A stretch of 64,000 nucleotides of DNA, taken from assembly GCF_901827155.1 (NCBI RefSeq), contig NZ_LR594659.1, forward strand, positions 2,046,001 to 2,110,000, given 5' to 3'. The translations under genes were made by a program, and so were the position numbers. Source of the DNA: Variovorax sp. PBL-H6 (GTDB lineage Bacteria; Pseudomonadota; Gammaproteobacteria; Burkholderiales; Burkholderiaceae_C). A model generated the notes under the pieces. The model was not told the DNA's origin. It did no database searches and worked only from the letters and a program-made list of their open reading frames with translations. Below, one piece after another: positions 57,406-64,000 of the stretch (its first letter is position 1; the number at the start of each line of letters is the position of its first letter).

Positions 57406-57932
57406 GACGGGTTGGACCATGCCCCATCGTCGCAATGCTACGAAGCTGGCCGAACACTTGCGGGCCTCATTAGTCGAAGTGGTCTCGGCATCGGATGTCT
57501 GCGAAGGGCACCCGATAAAGGTGTCCCCAAGGACGCTGCAGCAGGCGCAAAGCATCTTGCGTCTTTGCTGCTTTCATAGGGTTGCATGGGCGCTCGAATG
57601 CGTCTCGACGATCAGCGCCGATGAAAAGCCGCTCGACCTTGACGTCGTTCTGTCCCTGACCTTGCCAATGGAGAGCCATGAATTGGCGGGGAGCCTACTC
57701 GTGCCGACGGCGGCGGCTGCCATCCAGCCGCGGCATCACGGGGCAAAGCAGGCGAAATGAGCTGCGGCAGGACGTTACGGGCTTGAGCAGCGGGACGCGA
57801 CGCCCTTCCGCAGCAGTCGTGCGGCGCCAAGACTAGGGCCTAAAAAGGCTATACAAGTGCTTTGCCGCTTGGGCTCGGCCCTCTGACATCCAGCTCACGA
57901 GGAAACAGAGGTCGGGACGCGTCAGTTTTCGT
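57406..57932. other. Gene-poor 527-base gap
   Basis: Several short open frames on both strands, none with recognisable motifs or good ribosome-binding sites. G+C is visibly lower than in the neighbouring genes in the first half. It could hold a decayed gene, but I cannot name one. Confidence 0.5.
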
Positions 57933-58913
57933 TCAGTCCATCTGCACACCGGCGGACTTGATGAGTTCGCGGTTCACAACGGCATCATGGGCGATCGCCG
58001 ATTTGAACTCTGCCCTTCCCTTGGGCACAACGACGATGCCTTGCTTGTACAGTTTTGACCGCACTTCTTCGGTCGCAGCGATCGCAAGCAGCTGCCTTTC
58101 GAGAGCCACAATTTCGGCTTCCGGCATCCCGGTTCTACCAAGTAACCCGATCCAACCGCTGTACTCGTAGCCCGGAAAACCCGATTCTTCTACCGTCGGG
58201 ACCTTCGGCAGATCGGGCCAGCGTTCTTTGGTTGTTATCGCCAGACCGATGAGCTGCCCGGAGGCGACGAACGGTTGGGCCGCCACGACAGAGATGACGC
58301 CCACCGGCAGTTGACCGCCAAGCAGATCTGTCGTGAGCGGCCCAGAGCCCTTGTACGGAACGTGTTGCATGGAGACCTTGGCACGTTCCTTCAGCAATTC
58401 GGTCGCGAGATGCGCAGGATGCCCATTGCCGCCCGTGCCGAAGGAGATCGAGTTCGGCTTGGCACGGGCTGCGGTCAGCATGTCGCCCAATGTCTTGAAG
58501 TTGGTCGAAGGATGCGCAACGATCACAAACCCCGTGACGCCGATCTGCGCGATCGGTGCGAACTCATCGAGAACATACCCCGGCTTTTGGTACAGGGAAA
58601 GGTTGATCGTATGGTTGTTTGAGGTGATTAGCACGGTGCTGCCGTCTGGGTCGGACTTCGCCACCAGCGCGGCAGCGATATTGCCGCCGGCGCCTGGACG
58701 GTTGTCGACCATCACCGTCCTGCCTTGTAGCATGACCGGCAGCTTTTCGGCAAGCAGTCTGGCCGTCGCGTCGACGGCGCCGCCTGGCGGGTATGGAACG
58801 ACGAGACGTAGTGCCTTGGCGTTCTGCGAGAAGGCGGGCAGGGCGCACAATCCCGAGGCTGCGGCGGCAGCGGCCAACAGGGTACGGCGGCGAATCACAG
58901 GAGCTTGTCTCAT
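57933..58913 (-). CDS. Bug/TctC-family periplasmic solute-binding protein
   Basis: A 326-residue extracytoplasmic receptor of the tripartite tricarboxylate family. A Tat-like signal (VIRRRTLLAAAAAASGLCALPAFSQ) precedes the mature domain LRLVVPYPPGGAVDATARLLA, the ligand loop DNRPGAGGNIAAALVAKSDPDGSTVL, and the C-terminal lobe with HVPYKGSGPLTTDLLGGQLPVG. It binds a carboxylate, but membrane subunits TctA/TctB are not adjacent, as is common for the many orphan Bug proteins of Burkholderiales. It is divergent from the LysR gene at 59043, its probable regulator. Confidence 0.92.
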   Translation of the reverse strand: MRQAPVIRRRTLLAAAAAASGLCALPAFSQNAKALRLVVPYPPGGAVDATARLLAEKLPVMLQGRTVMVDNRPGAGGNIAAALVAKSDPDGSTVLITSNNHTINLSLYQKPGYVLDEFAPIAQIGVTGFVIVAHPSTNFKTLGDMLTAARAKPNSISFGTGGNGHPAHLATELLKERAKVSMQHVPYKGSGPLTTDLLGGQLPVGVISVVAAQPFVASGQLIGLAITTKERWPDLPKVPTVEESGFPGYEYSGWIGLLGRTGMPEAEIVALERQLLAIAATEEVRSKLYKQGIVVVPKGRAEFKSAIAHDAVVNRELIKSAGVQMD

Positions 58914-59042
58914 CTAGGGCCTTAGAGTAGTGGCGGTATGCGGCCTGAGTGTCCGGTTCGCTACGGTTGTCCGCTATTCAATCGGAAGATCCCGGGATCG
59001 AAACTGAAGATGGCGTACTGTGTTTCAAACTCAGGAGCGCTA

Positions 59043-60014
59043 ATGGACCTTCGTCAGCTCAAGTATTTTGTCAAGATCGTCGAGCAACGCAGCATGTCGC
59101 GGGCCTCGGTGGAGCTCAATGTTGCTCAGTCGGCCCTCAGCCTGCAGATTTCGACTCTTGAAACCCGCCTGCGGCAAAAGCTGTTGATCAGGCGTTCGAC
59201 CGGGGTTTCCCCGACCCCGGCCGGTCAAACCCTTTACAAGCACGCGGTCGCCATCCTGCGCCAGGTCGAGCGTGCTGCCCAAGACGTGGAGCGATCGGCT
59301 GCCGAGGTGAGCGGGCCTGCCTCGTTGGGGTTGCCAGTGGTCTTGCAGGACCTTCTTGCGATCAATCTTTTGGTGGCGGCGCGCACGCGACTGCCGCAGG
59401 TGAGACTTCATCTGGCCGAGGGCATGAGCTACCTTTTGAAGGAGATGGTGCTGCAGGGGAGGCTTGATATGACGGTCACCTACCAATTTGAGCCATCGCC
59501 TGGCATCGTGGAACAGCCCCTGTTCAACGAGATCATCTATCTCGTGTCCCCTGCCAAGTCAGGAATAAAGCCGCGCGAACGAGGGCTGGCGATCGCCGAG
59601 ATCGCGCGGTATCCGTTGTTTCTTTCAAGCGGTCAGACGGGGATGAGAAGACTCGTGCAAGCCGGACTGGCCGCCCACGGTGTCACCGTGGAGCCGCTTG
59701 CCGAGGTGGATTCCCTTCGAACCCTGATTGACGCCGTTGAAACCGGTAACGCCCACACGATCCTGCCCGCATCCGCCCTGCAGGGGCACCTCAAGAGCCG
59801 GGCCGACAGCTCGCTGGTGATCAATTCACTGGATCTTTCCAGAAACGTGGTGCTGTGCACGTCCGAACATCTGCCCCTGGGAGCGAGCGCGACCGCCGTT
59901 TATGAGCTTCTGGAAAATCTGATTCAAGAGGCCTTGCAAGATGGCAGGTGGGTAGGTATCCGTCCCGTTGCTGATGCGCCATCGACTTCAACGAAGGGCC
60001 CGTCTGCACATTGA
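59043..60014 (+). CDS. LysR-family transcriptional regulator
   Basis: A 323-residue regulator starting MDLRQLKYFVKIVEQRSMSRASVELNVAQSALSLQISTLETRLRQKLLIRR, a clear LysR winged helix, followed by a two-lobed effector domain. The NAC/CynR-like branch is suggested by VAQSALSLQI. GGAG lies 8 bases before the ATG at 59043, which is preferred to an earlier ATG that would enter the promoter region. It is divergent from the TctC-type gene across 129 bases. Confidence 0.9.
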   Translation: MDLRQLKYFVKIVEQRSMSRASVELNVAQSALSLQISTLETRLRQKLLIRRSTGVSPTPAGQTLYKHAVAILRQVERAAQDVERSAAEVSGPASLGLPVVLQDLLAINLLVAARTRLPQVRLHLAEGMSYLLKEMVLQGRLDMTVTYQFEPSPGIVEQPLFNEIIYLVSPAKSGIKPRERGLAIAEIARYPLFLSSGQTGMRRLVQAGLAAHGVTVEPLAEVDSLRTLIDAVETGNAHTILPASALQGHLKSRADSSLVINSLDLSRNVVLCTSEHLPLGASATAVYELLENLIQEALQDGRWVGIRPVADAPSTSTKGPSAH

Positions 60015-60076
60015 ATAGCACCGTGGCGATGCAATTCGTAAAGTGAAGACCTACACCAACTCGATCGGACGGCATC

Positions 60077-60829
60077 ATGGAAGCAATCAGCGTTTACTGG
60101 ACAACTGGGTGCTCCAGCTGTGTCCGGGTCAAGGAGTTTCTGACTCGCAAGGGAGTACCCTTTGAGTCGATCAACGTCGCCACCAACCCCGCTGCCATGA
60201 AATTTTTGGCGTCTCTGGGGGCACGCTCCATTCCCGTGGTGGTCCGTGGCGACAAGTTTACGTTTGCACAATCGCTGGACGACGTTGCCAAGTTCGTGGG
60301 CATCGAGCATCTCGCCGCTGTCCTGCCTCCGGAAGTGCTCATGGAGCGCTGGAAGAAAATCATGGAGATCGCCACGCATGCGATCTCGAAGCTCCCTGCC
60401 AGTGTGCTGGAGCAACAGCCGAAGCCACCGCGTGCCCGTACGGTTCGTGATGTGGCGTATCACATCTTCCAGGTGCCGGACGCCTTTCTGCAGGTGGTGA
60501 ACGACGGGCTGGAGGACTGGACGGTCGTCGCGAACATCGACGCACCGCCCGCCATCGACATTCCCGGCATCCTCGCCTATGCGGAAGACAAGAAGAAGCG
60601 CGTGGCCCAGTGGTGGGACACCCTCGAAGATCGAAGCTGCACGCAACCATTGAAGATGTTCTACGGCGTGCATTCCACGCATTCCTTTTTGGAGCGCTCC
60701 ACCTGGCACAGCGCCCAGCATACGCGTCAACTCCTGTGGTGGAGCAAGGAAAACGGCATCCCTGTTGAGCAGGAGCTGACCGAGGAAGTCCTGGCGGGGC
60801 TGCCGGTGCCTAAAGGCATCTGGGAATAG
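60077..60829 (+). CDS. Glutaredoxin-DinB fusion protein
   Basis: A 250-residue two-domain protein. Residues 1-75 are a glutaredoxin: ISVYWTTGCSSCVRVKEFL with active-site CSSC (Cys 12 and 15) and the cis-Pro SIPVVVRGD. Residues about 90-245 form a DinB-like four-helix bundle with the possible metal His set in DVAYHIFQ, and STWHSAQHTRQL near residue 215. DinB-fold enzymes bind metal and thiols such as mycothiol or bacillithiol. It lies 45 bases upstream of a thioredoxin reductase, consistent with a redox or detoxification role; the substrate is unknown. Confidence 0.85.
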   Translation: MEAISVYWTTGCSSCVRVKEFLTRKGVPFESINVATNPAAMKFLASLGARSIPVVVRGDKFTFAQSLDDVAKFVGIEHLAAVLPPEVLMERWKKIMEIATHAISKLPASVLEQQPKPPRARTVRDVAYHIFQVPDAFLQVVNDGLEDWTVVANIDAPPAIDIPGILAYAEDKKKRVAQWWDTLEDRSCTQPLKMFYGVHSTHSFLERSTWHSAQHTRQLLWWSKENGIPVEQELTEEVLAGLPVPKGIWE

Positions 60830-61816
<987 letters not shown>

Positions 61817-61885
61817 ATTTTGTGCGGACGTTCGTCGGCGTGCTGGGCAAAGTCGATCCGTCCGCTTGGTTCAGCTGTCAGAGAC

Positions 61886-62096
61886 TGCAAGCTCTCATGC
61901 ACCGCCACGCGCCTTCGGGAGACGGGCCCCAACATGCCCATCGTTTTCATCAGTGGCAGCGCAGAGATTTCGGCGGCCGTCCAAGCCATCAGAGACGGCG
62001 CCTCGGGACTTCTTGCAGAAGCCCTACCCTCGGCGATTGATGGAGGCCATCAAGAAAGCTTTGGACGGGCTGCCGCCTGTGCGTGAGGCGCAATGA
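61886..62096 (+). pseudogene. Frameshifted remnant of a FixJ-type response regulator
   Basis: Reading one frame gives TRLRETGPNMPIVFISG, then SAEISAAVQAIRDGAS, the receiver-domain segment leading to the conserved Thr/Ser position. At about 62004-62010 the homology shifts to another frame, continuing DFLQKPYPRRLMEAIKKALDG with the invariant Lys of receiver domains, then a TGA. No phosphoacceptor Asp half or DNA-binding domain is seen on either side, so this is a decayed fragment directly downstream of trxB. Confidence 0.75.
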
Positions 62097-62816
62097 CGGC
62101 TTTCGGGCGAATTCTGCCTCGAAGCCGAACAGCCGGTTCTGGCCCCATTCTGCCGGTCCGACTCACGGGCTGCTCGCGCCTCTGCCGAACGTCCGGAATT
62201 GGCCGAGGGCCGGATCTTGCCTTACAGCCAGTGGGTGTGCACGCGCTTCGCGCGGCGATATGCGGAAGGGGCACTTTGCTGCCGATCCCCATACGATCCA
62301 TAGCGTTCGGCCGAAACTGCGCCTGGTGGCTGCCGACGGCGACTCGGGGAGACGGCTTCCCTTCCGCAGGCCGTCGTGAGGGGAACAGCGAGGCGGCCGT
62401 CGCGATCGACACAGGATGCGCACCGCTAGTTTGGTCATTTATTTGCGGTTACCTGCCGTCCGAACCTGAGTTGGCGGGCTTCGTTCGGGCATTTGCCTCG
62501 GCAACCTAAAGCTCGAGGAGCTTGGCAAGCCGCATGCCGCCTGGATCGCCGTTTGGACATTTATTGGCTCAGAACACCTCTCGGTCGAGACGCTGTCGCA
62601 AGGTAAGTTTTGGCTCCAAGGAAGTCGCTCACATGACCGAGAGCCTGTACACGTTCCTCGCTGCGGGGATCACGGCCGTAGCGCGGGATGCAGGTGCAAA
62701 CAAGACCGCGGGCATGCCGCGGTAGGCAGGCAAGGCGGCATCGCCGTCATGCCGAGGCGGCATTTCCGCGCCACCGCAACGGCTTGTACCCTCCCGGGCA
62801 TCTGCACCGAGACACC
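62097..62816. other. Gene-poor stretch, possible decayed sequence
   Basis: 720 bases with short, overlapping open frames on both strands that show no recognised domain. Composition is close to the chromosome. It follows the broken response regulator and may be gene debris. No terminator, tRNA or repeat stands out. Confidence 0.5.
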
Positions 62817-63110
62817 ATGCCCTCCTACTGCATCGCGAATATCGAAGTCCACACGCCTGACATCTACGATTCCTATCGACGTCAGACGGCCGGCACGTTG
62901 CCGAAGTTCGGCGGACGGTTCCTTGTCCGTGGCGGCGTCACCGAGGTCGCCGAAGGGTCCTGGCAGCCTGCGAGGCTCGTCGTCATCGAGTTCCCGTCGA
63001 TGGACGATCTGCAAGCCTGGTACCGGTCTCCGGAGTATCAGGCGATCGTCCGAGGCCGGCGCGAGGGCGCCCGCTCGGACGTGGTGTTCGTGGAAGGCTT
63101 TGCTCCTTGA
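62817..63110 (+). CDS. DUF1330 (dimeric alpha-beta barrel) protein
   Basis: A 97-residue protein of the DUF1330 family. It starts MPSYCIANIEVHTPDIYDSY, then GGRFLVRGGV, and finishes with RLVVIEFPSMDDLQAWYRSPEYQAI and SDVVFVEGF, typical of this ferredoxin-like fold related to EthD-type and antibiotic-monooxygenase proteins. The ATG at 62817 was chosen for its match to family N termini; the ribosome-binding site is weak. Function unknown. The following oxidoreductase remnant starts 132 bases downstream. Confidence 0.85.
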   Translation: MPSYCIANIEVHTPDIYDSYRRQTAGTLPKFGGRFLVRGGVTEVAEGSWQPARLVVIEFPSMDDLQAWYRSPEYQAIVRGRREGARSDVVFVEGFAP

Positions 63111-63242
63111 AGCCGATCGGCATCCGACCACACAGAGGCAAGTGCACGGGCGGTGACGGCCGTTGCGTTGCCTGTGCCATCGATGCGCGGCTGCGGCCAC
63201 TTCGTCCGGCGCCCCCGCCTCCCTCCACGTGATCTTCCAACG

Positions 63243-64000
63243 ATGAACACCGCAACCAGCCTCGACGACAAGTACACGGCCGTCTCGGGCCTGGCCTACA
63301 TGAATGGCACACATGCGCTGGTGCGACTGCCCATGCTGCAGCGTGAACGCGATGCCGCGGCAGGCCTCGACACAGCCGGCTTCATCAGCGGCTACCGCGG
63401 CTCGCCGCTCGGCGGCTACGACCAGGCGCTGCAGAAGGCGAAGCAGCACCTGGACCGCCGCCACGTAAGCTTCATGCCGGGCGTCAACGAGGAACTGGCG
63501 GCGACGGCCGTGTGGGGCACGCAGCAGGCGAACCTGCGGCCTGGAGCGAAGTACGACGGTGTCTTCGGAATCTGGTACGGCAAGGGCCCGGGCGTGGACC
63601 GCAGCGCGGATGTCTTCCGGCACGCCAACCAGGCCGGCACCTCTGCGCACGGAGGGGTGCTTGCACTGGCGGGCGCCAGCGTGCCGGCCGCATCGCTTGC
63701 AGCGGCCCTGCTCGGGGACGCGATCGCTGCCAACGCATTCCTGCTGGGATTCGCGTGGCAGAAGGGTCTGGTCCCGCTGGCGGCGGCCTCGATCGAGCGC
63801 GCGATCGAGCTGAATGCAGTGGCCGTCGAAATGAACCGTCAGGCCTTCCGATGGGGACGCGCGGCTGCCGCGGTCCTGCCCTCGGTCCAGGCGGCCGCGC
63901 GGCCCGCGCAAGTGATCCAGTTCGTGCCGCGCCTCACGCAGACGCTGGAGCAACTGGTCGAGCACCGTGCGGGCCACTTGATGGCCTACCAGTCGGCTGC
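63243..64000 (+). CDS. Internally deleted indolepyruvate:ferredoxin oxidoreductase, runs off window
   Basis: The frame is open from the ATG at 63243 to the window end (252 codons seen). Residues 1-144 match the N-terminal part of the full-length paralog at 50768 (GFISGYRGSPLGGY, FGIWYGKGPGVDRSADVFR, GTSAHGGVLALAG). Directly after that, near base 63672, the sequence jumps to what corresponds to about residue 855 of the paralog and continues SLAAALLGDAIAANAFLLGFAWQKGLVPL and EMNRQAFRWGRAA. About 705 codons, including the thiamine-diphosphate and iron-sulfur domains, are missing without breaking the frame. It is probably a non-catalytic relic, though a stable short protein is not excluded. Confidence 0.8.
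   Translation, partial: MNTATSLDDKYTAVSGLAYMNGTHALVRLPMLQRERDAAAGLDTAGFISGYRGSPLGGYDQALQKAKQHLDRRHVSFMPGVNEELAATAVWGTQQANLRPGAKYDGVFGIWYGKGPGVDRSADVFRHANQAGTSAHGGVLALAGASVPAASLAAALLGDAIAANAFLLGFAWQKGLVPLAAASIERAIELNAVAVEMNRQAFRWGRAAAAVLPSVQAAARPAQVIQFVPRLTQTLEQLVEHRAGHLMAYQSA

Noticed and set aside
57419..57760. A 110-120 residue plus-strand gene after the acyl-CoA dehydrogenase
   Set aside because: No ribosome-binding site, no motif, and an equally open frame on the other strand.

Overview
This 64 kb window is high-G+C, densely coded bacterial chromosome. The gene families fit a soil or plant-associated betaproteobacterium of the order Burkholderiales, most likely Comamonadaceae (Variovorax-like): Bug/TctC-type binding protein, many LysR regulators, a gcl-hyi-glxR cluster, and several acyl-CoA catabolic genes. 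The placement is inferred from gene content only. I saw no rRNA, tRNA or CRISPR array.

Layout. 1-8802: the tail of a LysR regulator, then a purine uptake and catabolism block (NCS2 purine permease, a BMP-type nucleoside ABC transporter with ATPase, two permeases and lipoprotein, a Rieske oxygenase, an adenine-deaminase-type deaminase). 8860-15519: a small secreted protein and a cyclic-di-GMP trio (CACHE-PAS-GGDEF cyclase, MshEN-type secretion/pilus ATPase, EAL protein). 15599-19980: a second BMP binding protein, an acyltransferase/glycosyltransferase pair, guanine deaminase. 20040-27234: housekeeping genes (dcd, ypfJ-like protease, rhlE, apaH, CNNM/CorC protein, secreted nuclease, NTF2-like protein, lipoprotein). 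27259-29829: an unrecognised 856-residue membrane protein with locally low G+C. 29953-34527: glyoxylate-to-glycerate genes (gcl, hyi, glxR) with a divergent LysR gene and a perfect operator-like palindrome between them. 34583-43645: a JmjC/cupin protein and a galactose-oxidase-like lipoprotein gene split by a complete IS66-family element, followed by carotenoid oxygenase and DUF2141 genes. 43823-47033: AI-2E-type permease, GntR regulator, DctA symporter. 47525-60014: IclR regulator, then an acyl-CoA/2-oxoacid catabolic run (family III CoA-transferase, HMG-CoA-lyase-like lyase, fused indolepyruvate:ferredoxin oxidoreductase, SDR dehydrogenase, thiolase, acyl-CoA dehydrogenase), a Bug-type binding protein and a LysR gene. 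60077-64000: glutaredoxin-DinB fusion, thioredoxin reductase, a broken response regulator, a gene-poor stretch, a DUF1330 protein, and the start of an internally deleted second indolepyruvate oxidoreductase.

How it fits together. Purine import and deamination (permease, ABC system, adenine and guanine deaminases, possibly a Rieske xanthine-type hydroxylase) and glyoxylate assimilation (Gcl, Hyi, GlxR) are the two ends of purine ring catabolism; the uricase/allantoin steps in between are not in the window. The strongest structural result is the IS66 insertion: removing the element and one 8-bp target duplication joins the two halves of the interrupted gene in one frame, giving a copper-radical-oxidase lipoprotein with five repeated Cys-containing modules on long Ala-Pro linkers. 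The other main leads are the low-G+C orphan gene, the in-frame-deleted oxidoreductase paralog, the c-di-GMP trio, and a three-copy 20-bp-period repeat upstream of dctA.
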